Translations under genes and position numbers: made by a program
From: Planotetraspora thailandica
GTDB lineage: Bacteria > Actinomycetota > Actinomycetes > Streptosporangiales > Streptosporangiaceae
Direction: 5' to 3'
Length of the DNA stretch: 64,000 nucleotides
Assembly: GCF_016863335.1 (NCBI RefSeq)
Contig: NZ_BOOR01000004.1
Coordinates: 1 to 64,000, forward strand
Notes under the pieces: generated by a model
What the model saw: the letters and a program-made list of their open reading frames with translations, nothing else
Database searches by the model: none
Told to the model about the DNA's origin: nothing
Shown here: positions 10,388 through 20,427 of the stretch, piece after piece
Position numbering within the stretch: position 1 is the first letter of the stretch
Layout of the letters: the number at the start of each line of letters is the position of its first letter

Positions 10388-11761
10388 ATGAGCGGCGTTC
10401 CCCGGCTCGTGATCGCGGCCCCAGGGTCGGGCACGGGGAAGACCACCGTCGCGACCGGCCTCATGGCGGCCCTCGCCGGCCGGGGCATGCGGGTGTCGCC
10501 GCACAAGGTGGGGCCCGACTACATCGATCCCGGCTACCACGCATTGGCGACCGGGCGGCCGGGCCGCAACCTCGACCCCTGGCTCACGAGCGAGGACCTG
10601 ATCGCCCCGCTCTTCCTGCACGGCTCGGCCGGCGCCGACGTCGCCGTCATCGAGGGGGTCATGGGGCTGTTCGACGGTGTCGCCCCCGGTCCGGGAGCAC
10701 CCGCCGCCGGGCGGCACGACCATCACGCCTCGACGGCGCATGTGGCCCGGCTGCTGGACGCCCCCGTCGTGCTCGTGGTCGACGCGGCGGGCCAGGGGCA
10801 GTCCGTGGCCGCTCTCGTGCACGGATTCGCCTCCTACGACACGCGGATCCGGCTCGGCGGGGTGATCCTCAACAGGCTCGCCTCCGAGCGGCATGAGGAG
10901 ATCTGCCGCGGCGCGCTCGAAGACGCCGGCGTGCCCGTCTTCGGCGCGATCAGGAGGGCCGCCGAGATCGAGACGCCGTCGCGCCATCTCGGCCTGATCC
11001 CGGTGGCGGAGCGCAGGGCCGAGGCCGTCCGTACGGCCGAGCGCCTCGCGGCCCTCGTCGCGGAGTCCTGCGACCTCGACGGCCTCGTACGGCTCGCGCG
11101 GTCGGCGCCGGCCCTGCCGGGGCCGGCGTGGAGCGCTGAGGAGGCGGTGGGCCGCGACGGGACGCCCGCGCCGGCGCAACGTCCCAGAATCGCCGTGGCG
11201 GGCGGGGCGGCCTTCACGTTCGGCTACGCCGAGCACGTGGAGCTGCTGGAGGCGGCCGGGGGAGAGGTCGTCACCTTCGACCCTCTGCACGACGAGGCGC
11301 TGCCCGAGGGCACCGGGGGCCTGGTCCTGCCCGGAGGGTTCCCCGAGGTCTACGCGAGCGCCCTGTCGGCCAACGTGCCGCTCCGCGGCCAGGTGGCCGC
11401 CTTCCGGGGGCCGATCTCGGCCGAGTGCGCCGGATTGCTCTATCTGGGCCGCGAGCTGGACGGGCTGGAGATGTGCGGCGTGCTCGACACGACCGCCCAG
11501 ATGACCCGGCGGCTCACACTCGGCTACCGGGACGCCGTGGCCGTGCGGGACACGCTGCTGACCCGGGAGGGGGAGCGGTTCCGCGGCCACGAGTTCCACC
11601 GCACGGTCTGCACGCCGCCGGGCGAGCCCGTCTTCCGGTGGCGGGACGGCGCCGACGGGCACGTCCGGGGGGCAGTGCTGGCCTCCTACCTGCATCTGCA
11701 CTGGGCCGGCAGCCCCCGGCTCGCCGCGCGGCTGGTCGACGCCGCCCGGCCATCCTCCTGA
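10388..11761 (+). CDS. cobB: cobyrinate a,c-diamide synthase (CobB/CbiA)
   Basis: 457 residues with GAGGTAG just before the ATG. The N-terminal dethiobiotin-synthetase-like ATPase has the P-loop GSGTGKTT (13-20) and HKVGPDYIDPGYH; the C-terminal class-I glutamine amidotransferase has the nucleophile in AECAGLLYL and a downstream His in GHEFHRT. It amidates carboxylates a and c of (hydrogeno)cobyrinate with glutamine and ATP. No other corrin gene except the possible phosphatase is nearby, so this is a detached piece of the pathway. Its TGA lies one base from the stop of the convergent kinase gene. Confidence 0.95.
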   Translation: MSGVPRLVIAAPGSGTGKTTVATGLMAALAGRGMRVSPHKVGPDYIDPGYHALATGRPGRNLDPWLTSEDLIAPLFLHGSAGADVAVIEGVMGLFDGVAPGPGAPAAGRHDHHASTAHVARLLDAPVVLVVDAAGQGQSVAALVHGFASYDTRIRLGGVILNRLASERHEEICRGALEDAGVPVFGAIRRAAEIETPSRHLGLIPVAERRAEAVRTAERLAALVAESCDLDGLVRLARSAPALPGPAWSAEEAVGRDGTPAPAQRPRIAVAGGAAFTFGYAEHVELLEAAGGEVVTFDPLHDEALPEGTGGLVLPGGFPEVYASALSANVPLRGQVAAFRGPISAECAGLLYLGRELDGLEMCGVLDTTAQMTRRLTLGYRDAVAVRDTLLTREGERFRGHEFHRTVCTPPGEPVFRWRDGADGHVRGAVLASYLHLHWAGSPRLAARLVDAARPSS

Positions 11762-11762
11762 T

Positions 11763-12608
11763 CTACATTGTAAAGGCGCCGGGCTGGAGCGCCTCGGCGC
11801 GCCGTCCCGGAAGGGCCGCCGCGATGCCCTGCCTGCGGAGCAGGTCGACCAGCAACGCGGACGCGGCATCCGCCGACAGGCGCTCGGCCGGATCGGCCCG
11901 CAGCAGGCCGTCGAGCACCGGCCGCAGGGGCCCGGCCGCGTCGGAGGAGTCGTCGTCGCCTGCGGCGTCGGCGGGCTCGCCGGGCGCTCGTCCCGCCACG
12001 GCGAAGTGCAGGGTGGCACCGAACGACCACAGGTCCGAGGCCGCGGTGGCCGCTTCGCCGAGCAGCCGCTCCGGCGCCGTGTACGACAGGCGGGAGCCCG
12101 GCCGCCGGGGCGTCCCGGCCGACCCTGCGAACACGAATTCGGTGAGAACCACCCGGTCCTCGGTCAGCAGGACGTTGGAGGGGTTGACGTCGCCGTGCAC
12201 GATCGACTCCACGTGCGCGTGCTGGACGCCCGCCAGGAGCTGGAAGCCGACCCAGGCCGCCCAGTGGACGGGAAGCCGGCCAAGATGCCGCACCGTCTCG
12301 TCGAGCGTGAGGCCGCGCAGCAGCTCGGTCACCATCCACAGGCGCCCCTGGTCTTCCAGGAGGTCGTGCACCGTCACGACGGACGGATGGGTCAGCCTGG
12401 CTGCCGACCGGGCCTCACGCAGGGCCTGCTGCCGGGCCGCCGCGAGGTCGTCCGCGCCCGTCCCGGCGGGCGGGCGCACCTCCTTGACCACGACGTCGCG
12501 CTTGAGCCGGAGGTCATGGGCCTGCCACATGACGCCGCCGTCCTCCTGGCGGAGCGGTGACACGAGCCTGTACCGGTCTCCGAGCAGGTGCCGCCGATCC
12601 GTTGCCAT
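11763..12608 (-). CDS. Ser/Thr-kinase-like protein, probable pseudokinase
   Basis: 281 residues from the ATG at 12608, a single kinase domain with no membrane segment. The beta-3 lysine (VVVKEV, about K42) and an alpha-C Glu are kept. The glycine loop is eroded (PLRQEDGGVMW), the catalytic loop reads HGD-VNPSN instead of HRD-xKxxN, and the DFG motif is TEFV (about 156-159), replacing the magnesium Asp by Glu. APE and SDLWSFGATL are normal. It is either catalytically weak or a scaffold. It is divergent from pup and shares a 275-base intergenic region with it. Confidence 0.8.
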   Translation of the reverse strand: MATDRRHLLGDRYRLVSPLRQEDGGVMWQAHDLRLKRDVVVKEVRPPAGTGADDLAAARQQALREARSAARLTHPSVVTVHDLLEDQGRLWMVTELLRGLTLDETVRHLGRLPVHWAAWVGFQLLAGVQHAHVESIVHGDVNPSNVLLTEDRVVLTEFVFAGSAGTPRRPGSRLSYTAPERLLGEAATAASDLWSFGATLHFAVAGRAPGEPADAAGDDDSSDAAGPLRPVLDGLLRADPAERLSADAASALLVDLLRRQGIAAALPGRRAEALQPGAFTM

Positions 12609-12654
12609 CAACTCCCCGATTCACACTGCAGCCGCCCCCGGGCTGAGCAACCAC

Positions 12655-12667
12655 ATTGTCGTCCGGT
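12655..12667 (+). repeat. 13-bp direct repeat, copy 1, kinase-pup intergenic region
   Basis: ATTGTCGTCCGGT; the same 13 bases recur at 12819-12831, 164 bases away. Both lie in the divergent intergenic region, so they may be binding sites for one regulator. Confidence 0.6.
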
Positions 12668-12818
12668 CCGGCGGTGAGCAGTGACGGCGGGTGGCCCGCT
12701 GGGGATAACGATCCGATCTCCAGGCATCCGGCCAGGGGTTGCGCCGCAGCGGTGAGCAGGGTTGTCTGGCCGGGTGGCCCGGTGCCGGGGGAGAAAGATC
12801 GCGAGGCTCTGCGCGCGA

Positions 12819-12831
12819 ATTGTCGTCCGGT
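12819..12831 (+). repeat. 13-bp direct repeat, copy 2, upstream of pup
   Basis: ATTGTCGTCCGGT, identical to 12655-12667 and 52 bases before the pup start. It is placed where a promoter-proximal operator would be. Confidence 0.6.
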
Positions 12832-12883
12832 TCGGGGAAAATAGGAGGAGAGGGACATCCCCCGAGCAGCGGAGGTAGCAGGC

Positions 12884-13093
12884 ATGGCGACCAAGGACAC
12901 CGGCGGCCAGAAGCAGACCGGCCGCCAGGAGAACGAAGTCGAAGAGGTCGAGGCGCAGACGCCGACCGACGTTCAGGAGCGCCAGGAGAAGCTCACCGAC
13001 GACGTCGACGCGATCCTCGACGAGATCGACGAGGTCCTCGAGGAGAACGCCGAGGAGTTCGTGCGGAGCTACGTGCAAAAGGGCGGCGAGTAG
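12884..13093 (+). CDS. pup: prokaryotic ubiquitin-like protein Pup
   Basis: 69 residues, with GGAGGTAG upstream of the ATG. Charged and disordered N-terminal half, then the helical ARC-binding part (DDVDAILDEIDEVLEENAEEFVRSYVQ), ending in KGGE. The C-terminal Glu is the residue PafA joins to substrate lysines; many actinobacteria encode Gln here and need Dop to convert it. The gene stands alone: canonical neighbours dop and prcB are 3.2 kb upstream and 9.8 kb downstream. Confidence 0.98.
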   Translation: MATKDTGGQKQTGRQENEVEEVEAQTPTDVQERQEKLTDDVDAILDEIDEVLEENAEEFVRSYVQKGGE

Positions 13094-13148
13094 GGCGATC
13101 CCGGGGGTGAGCTCCTGCCGGCCTGGCCGTGCGGGGGTTCGCCTGCGT

Positions 13149-15872
13149 TCAGGACAGCTGAACGGTCGCGATCTCGAAGGGGCGGAGCGGAAGCCGTACC
13201 GCGCCTTCGGCGACCTCCAGCGGGGCGGCGGGGGTGCCGAGCGCGCCGGCGAGGCGCGCGTGGGTGAAACCCCCGTGGATCACGGCTTCGGTGGCCGCGG
13301 GCCACTCGGCCACCAGCCGGATCTCCAGCCATCCGTCCCTCTCCCGCAACGCCGTCATCAAGACGCCGTCGCCAGAGACGGCGAGTCCTTCCCATGAGGG
13401 GACCGGCGGGGCCCCGGCCCCGGTGCCGGGGAAAGCCGGCATGCCGTGCCTGAATTCCTCCGCCAGGCGCGGCAGTGCCGCCTCGTGCCAGGTCCCCCCG
13501 TACGGGAGCACCGCGAGACTCGCCGACCACGGCCCCTGACACTGGGCGCGCGGGGTGGCGAGCTGCGGGCCCGCCGGCTCGTCCCGGTAGGGGTTGCGGT
13601 CGCGTGACAGCAGGCCGACCGACCTGACCAGCGTGAGCGCCAGCTCCGACCGGTCCACGACCTCGTATTCGGTGACGTGCTCGAGCAGCACCGCGAGCCC
13701 GCCGGCGGCGGCGAACGACTCCGCCGGGAAGGTCGGCACGGGCTCCTCGCCGCATCCGCCCTCGGCGGTCAGGCCGCGGCGCACGACCGCCAACTGCCCC
13801 TCGGCGAACGACTCCCCGGCGGCGTACGGCAGGGGAGCGTGCCACCTGATGCGATGGTCGCGGCAGCGTACGTCCATCGAGACGTCCAGCCGCACGTACG
13901 GCTCGCCGGTCCGCAGCTCCACCCGGGTGCGCACCTCCGTCCGCGCGGGCCATTCGTAGGTTCTGACCACGTCGAGCACGGACACGAGGGGTCCCGAATG
14001 GATCTCCTCCACGGTCACCCGCACGGGCGCGTCCATGACCACGTCGTCAGGGGGAGGGGCGTAGTTGTACGTGTCGCCCGCGTCCCCGCCATGGGCGATG
14101 CGGCCGACGCCGTGGACCTCGGTCCCGTCGAGGCCCCGCAGCGACAGCGTGCCGTCCGCGGCGACCCGCACGCTGAGCAGCCCGTTGTCCAGCGTGTGGG
14201 TGCCGGCTCCGTGAACGGGCCCCCTTACTGGGGCGGACCCGAGCGCCGGGCGCGGGCCGCCGAAGCGGGGCACGGACGCGGTCAGCACCGTCCGCCCGAG
14301 CGGCGGGACGGTGACGTGCGCGGCCACGGTGACCACGGGCTCGGCCACCGTGCGGACCAGCCACGGCCCCGGCCGCGCCTCCAGGAGCGCGCGGCGCAGC
14401 TCCTCGTGGTCGTAGGCGCCGGAGGCGTGGCGGCTCACCGTGATCGTGAACACGCCGCCGCCACCCCCGTCACGGCCGGGCTCCGCCGCCCAGGACACGA
14501 TCTCCCGGCCGAACAGCTCCCGGTCGTGCACCCGGCCGAGCAGCCGGCTCAGATCGTCCATGAGGGTCTCGTCGAGCAGGGTGGGGGCGTGCTCCAGCCG
14601 CTGCACCGGTACGGCCAGGCCGTCGCCGGTCACCAGCGCCGCCCGATGCTCGGGCACGTCGGCCAGCACGAGCCCGGAGCGTTCGAACGGCGACGGGTTG
14701 ACCACCACGATCGAGTCTCTGGCGGCCCCCGCGGCCAGCGTCGCCCCCACGAGGTCGACGACGGCCTGGCCGATCTGCTCGGCCTCGGCGATGCGCGCGG
14801 CCACCTGCTGAGCGGTCTCGTCGGATCCGCACCCGGTGACGGAATCATGCCCGCTGCAGGCGATGACGCGCCTCCAGGCCATGTCGAGCAGCCGGGAGGC
14901 GACGGTCCCGTCGACCGGCCACAGGGCCGCCAGCGGTTCGGCGTAGCGGGCGATCACCCGTTCCGCCCGGGCCATCGCCTGCTTCAGCGGCACTCGGGCT
15001 GAGATCACGCCGGGCAGCACGTTGGCCCGGGCGTGCGAGCGCAACTCCCCGCGCACCTCGGGCACGGGATCGGCGGGGTCCGCCGTGTCCATGAGCATGT
15101 CCATGAACTCGCCGAGGGTGGCCACGGCGAGCCCGGCCGACGTGATCGCCCGGTCGGGGGCCGTGTGGTCGGCTCCGTACATCGCGAGCAGGGGGCCGCC
15201 CGAGCTCCAGCCTTCGGCGGCCGAGACGAACGCGGCCGAGCGCTCGGCCTGCCCCTCGGGCGGGCCGCTGAGCAGCGCGACGGCGTTGCCGTACCCGCCG
15301 GGGAGGTAGCGGGTGGTGACCGAGGTGCCGTCGGCGCCCGTCCAGACGAAGGTGTCGCGGTCGACGTGCGCGGGCACCCCGCGCCACAGGCAGGCCCGGC
15401 GCAGCCCGGCCAGCGCGAGGATCTGCGGCATCTGTGCGCAGTGCCCGAACTGGTCGGGCAGGTAGCCGACGCGCATCGCTCCGCCGAGCGCGTCCGAGCC
15501 GCGCATGCCGTACTCGAGGTTGCGGATGAGGGTCTCGCCCGAGCAGAGGAACTCGTCGGCGAGGATCAGCCAGGGGCCGACGGCGAAACGGCCCTCGGCG
15601 ACGAACCGCACCAGGTCGTCGCGGCGGGAGGGCCGGATCTCCAGGTAGTCCTCGACGGCCGCGAGCTGCCCGTCCATGGTGAACCGGTAGGCGGGGTCGG
15701 CGGCCATCGCGGCCAGCACGTCGTCGAGCATCCGGACCAGGCCCATCCGGAAACGCTGGAACGGGAGGTACCACTCCCGGTCCCAGTGGGTGTGCGGGAC
15801 GACGACGACCTGCGGCTGCTCAGAGCAGTTCTGAGAGCCGTTCTGCGGGCTGTTCTGCGGCTGTGGGGTCAC
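13149..15872 (-). CDS. glycoside hydrolase family 38 alpha-mannosidase
   Basis: 907 residues from a GTG at 15872 that has GAGGAG seven bases before it. The N-terminal catalytic domain has HTHWDREWYLPF (zinc ligands near H27 and H29-D31) and the likely nucleophile Asp140 in VGYLPDQFGH; the rest matches the long beta-sandwich part of GH38. There is no signal peptide, so it is cytoplasmic and should act on imported mannosides. The first 53 bases overlap the end of the MocA gene in another frame, which suggests translational coupling. Mannosylglycerate-hydrolase-type activity is an alternative. Confidence 0.9.
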   Translation of the reverse strand: MTPQPQNSPQNGSQNCSEQPQVVVVPHTHWDREWYLPFQRFRMGLVRMLDDVLAAMAADPAYRFTMDGQLAAVEDYLEIRPSRRDDLVRFVAEGRFAVGPWLILADEFLCSGETLIRNLEYGMRGSDALGGAMRVGYLPDQFGHCAQMPQILALAGLRRACLWRGVPAHVDRDTFVWTGADGTSVTTRYLPGGYGNAVALLSGPPEGQAERSAAFVSAAEGWSSGGPLLAMYGADHTAPDRAITSAGLAVATLGEFMDMLMDTADPADPVPEVRGELRSHARANVLPGVISARVPLKQAMARAERVIARYAEPLAALWPVDGTVASRLLDMAWRRVIACSGHDSVTGCGSDETAQQVAARIAEAEQIGQAVVDLVGATLAAGAARDSIVVVNPSPFERSGLVLADVPEHRAALVTGDGLAVPVQRLEHAPTLLDETLMDDLSRLLGRVHDRELFGREIVSWAAEPGRDGGGGGVFTITVSRHASGAYDHEELRRALLEARPGPWLVRTVAEPVVTVAAHVTVPPLGRTVLTASVPRFGGPRPALGSAPVRGPVHGAGTHTLDNGLLSVRVAADGTLSLRGLDGTEVHGVGRIAHGGDAGDTYNYAPPPDDVVMDAPVRVTVEEIHSGPLVSVLDVVRTYEWPARTEVRTRVELRTGEPYVRLDVSMDVRCRDHRIRWHAPLPYAAGESFAEGQLAVVRRGLTAEGGCGEEPVPTFPAESFAAAGGLAVLLEHVTEYEVVDRSELALTLVRSVGLLSRDRNPYRDEPAGPQLATPRAQCQGPWSASLAVLPYGGTWHEAALPRLAEEFRHGMPAFPGTGAGAPPVPSWEGLAVSGDGVLMTALRERDGWLEIRLVAEWPAATEAVIHGGFTHARLAGALGTPAAPLEVAEGAVRLPLRPFEIATVQLS

Positions 15873-16998
15873 TGTCGCTCTCCTCGACGCATTCGCCGCC
15901 CAGGGGATGTCCGGCCCATTCGGCGTAGCGGCGCACGATCCGCTGGGCGGTGACGATGTCCTCCAGCGCGCCCTGCAGCCCGGTCAGCGGGGGTTCCCCC
16001 TGGGTGACGAACCGGTGGAAGGCGACGAGCTGGCGTTCGAACGCCTCGGCGACGTCGCGGTGGACCGTGCGCCGCTCGGTGGTGCCGACCCGTGACAGGC
16101 AGGTGAGCGTCGTGGGCGCGTTCATCAGATAGGGGGAGGGGAAGCGCAGCTCCATCGACCCGTGGTCGTGGTGGACCGCGACCGTCTCGTGGTAAGCGGG
16201 GTAGCCGGGCAGATAGTGCCAGCGCAGGCCGTACCGGCCCGCGCCGTCGCCGCGCAGCGTCCCGCTCACCTCGACCGACGGCGGGAAGGCGTCGGCGGGC
16301 CAGACCGCGGCGTGGTCGACGGTGTCGGCCGACCCGGTGAACAACCGCATGAGGGACAGGTCGTGGCACATGCTCCCCAGCACGACCCGGGAGTACAGCC
16401 GCCGCAGCCGCTCCGACGAGGTGCCGAGCGCGGTGGCGAGCGCCTGGTCGTCGGCCTCCAGGTAGGGGGCGACCCGCTCCGGCGCGGGTTTGGCCGCGCG
16501 GACCCTCGCGAACAGCAGTTGCGACTCGTCCGACGGGTGCAGCACGGTGACGTCCAGGTGGCGCACGGCCATGGCCCCGCCCACTTCGTGCAGGGTGTCG
16601 AGCATGCGCTGGGCGGCCGGGTCGTACTGCTTCATGTAGCCCACCATGAGCCGGGCGTCCCTCGGGATGCCCTTCAGCTCGGCCAGGCTGTAGGCGAGCG
16701 GCTTCTCGCACAGGACCGGGAGGCCCCGGTCGAGGGCCGCCCGCACCAGCGGCCCGTGGGAGCCGCTCGTCAGGATGATCACCGCGTCGAAGGCGCCCGA
16801 CATGCCGGCGTCGAGCGTGGCGATCGGGTCGTCGAAGGCGGCGGCGCCGATCTCGCGCCCGATCGCCTCGGCGTGGCCGCCGTCCAGGTCGCAGACGGCT
16901 GTGACCCGGAAGACGTCGCGGCGCCGGGCGAGCAACGGCAGGTAGACGACCTGGGCCGCGACCCCCAGCCCCACGACGGCCACTTTCACCACGTCCAC
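15820..16998 (-). CDS. Gfo/Idh/MocA-family NAD(P)-dependent oxidoreductase
   Basis: About 392 residues. GTG at 16998 is chosen because GAGGGG lies nine bases upstream; GTG at 17004 is possible. The N-terminal Rossmann fold has KVAVVGLGVAAQVVYLPLL, and CEKPLA with the catalytic lysine of the family follows. It would oxidize or rearrange a sugar or inositol. Its 3' end overlaps the GH38 gene by 53 bases. Tight packing with a mannosidase and an ABC importer indicates a carbohydrate-degradation role. Confidence 0.88.
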   Translation of the reverse strand: MDVVKVAVVGLGVAAQVVYLPLLARRRDVFRVTAVCDLDGGHAEAIGREIGAAAFDDPIATLDAGMSGAFDAVIILTSGSHGPLVRAALDRGLPVLCEKPLAYSLAELKGIPRDARLMVGYMKQYDPAAQRMLDTLHEVGGAMAVRHLDVTVLHPSDESQLLFARVRAAKPAPERVAPYLEADDQALATALGTSSERLRRLYSRVVLGSMCHDLSLMRLFTGSADTVDHAAVWPADAFPPSVEVSGTLRGDGAGRYGLRWHYLPGYPAYHETVAVHHDHGSMELRFPSPYLMNAPTTLTCLSRVGTTERRTVHRDVAEAFERQLVAFHRFVTQGEPPLTGLQGALEDIVTAQRIVRRYAEWAGHPLGGECVEESDSDPTAAEQPAERLSELL

Positions 16999-17086
16999 GT
17001 CCACCAACCCCTCACGTCTGAGCGTGGTCACGCGCGGATTCGCCGAATGCCCCCTGACCTTCCCACAGTGCCGCCCGGCCACACGG

Positions 17087-18358
17087 TCATCCGCACAGGG
17101 CCATCACCTCGTTGGAGGGCGTCTCCAACCGGTGCACGCCGGGCCGGGCGGGCAGAATCACGCGGTCTCCGCGCACCACGGTCCGCGTCTCCGGCCCCCA
17201 CAAGATCAGTCCGTCCCCTCCCACGACCAGGAACACCTCCCCGTGGCGCAGCAGCAGCGGCCCGTCAGGAGAGGCCGACACCGCCGTCCGCCCGTCCTCG
17301 ACCGCGCGCACGACCGCCTCCGGGCCGTCGCACGCCCGGTCGGCGAGCACCCACGTCGTCGGGGCGCCCGGCGGATGTCCCTCCTCGGGCCGGTGGAAGT
17401 CCCCGCCGCCCACGACGACGAGGTCGTCGGCCCACGTCTGCGCCCATGCGAGCGGGGCGCCCCACGTGCGGTCCCACCAGCTCCAGTGCCACAGCTCGGC
17501 CGTGCGCGGGCGCACGTCCGCCGGGTGCCGCCAGGCGCAGTCGGCCGCCAGCGGGTGATTGACCGACAACACCCCGCCCTGGTCCTGTACGGCTTTCGCC
17601 CACTCGCGCGCCGGGCGGCGGAAGTCGATCCAGTCCAGGCTTCCCAGGGCGTTGGCGTGCCCGAGGTCGGTGGTGACCTCCTGCCCGGGAACCAGCATGA
17701 TTCCGGCCAGCGCGCCGGCGGCGGGCAACTCGGCGTGGTGGCTGGTCGTGTTGTGGTCGGTGACGGCCAGGAAGTCCAGCCCGCGGTCGGCGGCCAGGCA
17801 CGCCAGCTCGTAGACGCTGAGCGAGCCGTCCGAATGGTGCGTGTGGGCGTGCAGGTCGCCGGCCATCCAGCCGAACCCGTCGAGCGTGGGCAGGTCTCTG
17901 CGGGTGGCCGCGGGCACCGGGTGGAACGACCGCGGCGCCCGCCCGCGGCGGCTCGGATGGTCACGCGGCATGGCCGGCGGCCGCACGTGCGTGATCACCG
18001 TCACCTCGTACGGCAGGCCGTCGAGGGGCACGCGGTGCAGGCCGAGCCACACCCGCCAGACCCCCGCCTCGATCTCGCCCGGCAGGTAGCCGGGTGTGGC
18101 CCACTGAGGCGCGACGGTGAACTCGGTGCGAGCCCCGCCCGACCAGCCGCGGAAGCCGTACGGCCCGGAGCACCCGAGGTCGAGGACGCCGGCCGAGCGG
18201 TCGTAGGCGAGCCGCACGGTCAGGGCGGCGGTGCCCGCCGGGATCTCGACCTCGACCTCCCTGACCGGGCCGGTCAGTCGGTCGTCGAGGGTCCACGTGC
18301 CCCGGATCGTCGTGGACCGCCGCGGCGTGCGCCTGCGTCGCTCGGCTGGTACGGCCAT
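17087..18358 (-). CDS. CehA/McbA-family PHP-domain metallohydrolase
   Basis: 423 residues with GGAG before the ATG. The N-terminal ~150 residues form a beta-rich domain; the C-terminal PHP domain starts at GDLHAHTHHSDGSLS (H170 and H172) and continues with VTDHNTTSHH, VPGQEVTTDLGHANAL, VLSVNHPL and GGGDFHR, all metal-binding signatures. PHP enzymes cleave phosphoesters or carbamate and ester bonds. No secretion signal is visible. The position between ABC ATPase and MocA genes suggests it removes a phosphate or similar group from the imported compound. Confidence 0.85.
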   Translation of the reverse strand: MAVPAERRRRTPRRSTTIRGTWTLDDRLTGPVREVEVEIPAGTAALTVRLAYDRSAGVLDLGCSGPYGFRGWSGGARTEFTVAPQWATPGYLPGEIEAGVWRVWLGLHRVPLDGLPYEVTVITHVRPPAMPRDHPSRRGRAPRSFHPVPAATRRDLPTLDGFGWMAGDLHAHTHHSDGSLSVYELACLAADRGLDFLAVTDHNTTSHHAELPAAGALAGIMLVPGQEVTTDLGHANALGSLDWIDFRRPAREWAKAVQDQGGVLSVNHPLAADCAWRHPADVRPRTAELWHWSWWDRTWGAPLAWAQTWADDLVVVGGGDFHRPEEGHPPGAPTTWVLADRACDGPEAVVRAVEDGRTAVSASPDGPLLLRHGEVFLVVGGDGLILWGPETRTVVRGDRVILPARPGVHRLETPSNEVMALCG

Positions 18359-18376
18359 GCGCGGTCACTCCTTCGC

Positions 18377-19446
<1,070 letters not shown>

Positions 19447-19450
<4 letters not shown>

Positions 19451-20427
19451 CGCTTGATCCCTCCGTGGAAGCGGAAGCCGTACCTGCGGCTCACGAAGAC
19501 GTACATCACGACCACCGGCAGCGAATAGAGCAGCGAGAACGTCGAGATCAGGTCGAGGCGCGGCGCACCGCCCTCGGTGTAGAGGGTGTAGAGGATCACC
19601 GCGCCCGGCGACTTGCCGGGGTCGCGCAGCAGAATGAACGGTTGCAGGAAGCTGCCCCACACGTTGGCGACCGCCCACACCGCGATCGTCGCCAGGCCCG
19701 GCCGTACGAGGGGGATCACGATGTGCCGCAGGATCTGCAGCGGCGAGGCGCCGAACACCCGGGCCGACTCCTCGTAGGACGCGGGTGTGCCGTCCATGAA
19801 GTCCTTCAGGATGAAGATCGCCGCCGGTAGCAGGCCCCCGGACAGGGTGAGTACCACGCCGAGATGGGTGTCGATCAGGTTGAGGCGGGTGGCCAGCTCG
19901 AACAGCGGCACCATCGCCGCCGTCCCCGTGACCACCGACGACAGCAGGAGCAGCAGGTACAGCAGGGCGTCGCGGCCCGGCACCCTGACGCGGGACAAGG
20001 CGTACGCCGCCAGGGCCGCCAGCACCACCACCAGGGCCGCGCTGCCGCCCGCCTGGATGACCGAGTTGCCGAGCGAGCTCAGCGCGTACGGATTGTCCAG
20101 AAGAGAGCGGAAGTTGGCCAGGGTGAACTCCGGAACCGACGTGGTGATCGACGGGTGCGCGTCGAACGGCGCCGACGCCAGCCACAGCAGAGGCAACGAG
20201 AAGAACCCCAGCACCACCGCGAGAAACGTCGCCCTCCCGATCGTCGCCAGCGCATGGCGTGTTTGATTGCGCTCGCTTCGCTCGCGCGGCTCGGGGCGCC
20301 TGGAGGCCGCGTCTTCCCTCGTCGCGTCCTCGCTCGTTCCTCGCTGCGGGCGCTCCTCAGTCCAGAAGCGGCCGCGCCCCTCGCTCCGTGGCGGCGGGTG
20401 GTGTTGGTCGGGCTCCTCGCGGGTCAT
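19447..20427 (-). CDS. ABC carbohydrate permease, MalG-like, with unusual N-terminal extension
   Basis: 326 residues; the ATG at 20427 overlaps the upstream permease stop in an ATGA. The MalG-type core has six predicted membrane helices and the EAA loop (SYEESARVFGASPLQILRHIVIPL). Before the first helix there are about 70 hydrophilic, Arg/Glu/Ser-rich residues not normal for the family. They are encoded by a low-complexity stretch (about 20265-20410) rich in CGCTCG units. Confidence 0.9.
20262..20410 (-). repeat. GC-rich low-complexity insertion-like stretch inside the MalG-like gene
   Basis: The stretch is dense in CGCTCG and CCTCG units, including CGCTCGCTTCGCTCGCG at about 20267-20283. 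It codes only for the extra hydrophilic N-terminus of the permease. A related GAGCGAGCGGAGCGA lies at 34052-34066. This looks like an interspersed repeat accepted in frame, but I cannot prove it from one window. Confidence 0.4.

Noticed and set aside
9245-12019. Long minus-strand open frame opposite dop and cobB
   Set aside because: It crosses several real genes on the other strand and merges with the kinase region in the wrong frame.
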